Assembly (NCBI GenBank): GCA_023301395.1
Contig: JALZUY010000111.1
Span: 1 to 6,407, forward strand
Direction of reading: 5' to 3'
DNA from: Nonlabens sp.
GTDB taxonomy: Bacteria > Bacteroidota > Bacteroidia > Flavobacteriales > Flavobacteriaceae
Length of the DNA stretch: 6,407 nt
Under the pieces are notes generated by a model. That model was given only the letters and a program-made list of their open reading frames with translations. It was not told where the DNA came from and did no database searches. Below are positions 6,392 through 6,407 of the stretch, one piece after another. Within the stretch, counting starts at the first letter, position 1. Each line of letters opens with the position of its first letter. A program made the position numbers and the translations under genes.

Positions 6392-6407
6392 ATGGCAAAA
6401 AGAGTAA
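6392..6407 (+). CDS. Start of a further gene (five codons visible)
   Basis: Five bases after the stop of the T9SS protein, an ATG opens MAKRV and continues off the right edge. The tight spacing resembles an operon junction, but there is too little sequence to identify the product or to be sure it is translated. Confidence 0.35.

Overview
The window is AT-rich and reads as chromosomal DNA of a member of the Bacteroidota, most likely a flavobacterium. The evidence is the signal peptides cleaved just before Gln (...FS|Q, ...LG|Q, ...YG|Q), a type IX secretion (T9SS) C-terminal sorting domain, a HisKA_2-type kinase paired with a LytTR regulator, and the near absence of strong Shine-Dalgarno sequences. 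The exact genus cannot be read from the sequence.

Layout. On the minus strand, positions 450 to 1 carry the 5' part of a lipoprotein gene that runs off the left edge. Its start overlaps head-to-head with the start of a plus-strand sensor kinase gene (407-2038). This kinase has a periplasmic TPR sensor region, one membrane helix and a HisKA_2/HATPase core. Six bases later comes its likely partner, a receiver-LytTR response regulator (2045-2845). An 89-bp intergenic gap with a possible weak promoter and a short palindrome follows. Three more plus-strand genes then follow: a small secreted protein of unknown function (2935-3495), a small cytosolic protein of unknown function (3522-3899), and a large T9SS-exported surface protein (3978-6386). 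The surface protein is built from an FN3-like module, about 12 leucine-rich receptor-L-domain-like repeats, a beta-sandwich-like module and the sorting tail. A further gene probably begins 5 bp later, at 6392, and leaves the window after five codons.

How they may work together (inference). The kinase/regulator pair is almost certainly one functional unit. The three downstream genes are co-directional and could be its targets or simply neighbours. One reading is an envelope- or surface-sensing locus whose output includes a displayed L-domain adhesin or recognition protein. No mobile element, CRISPR array, rRNA or tRNA was seen. Nothing in the window proves a new system. The least ordinary parts are the overlapping divergent starts at 407-450, and the grouping of two uncharacterised small proteins with a repeat-rich T9SS protein next to a two-component pair.
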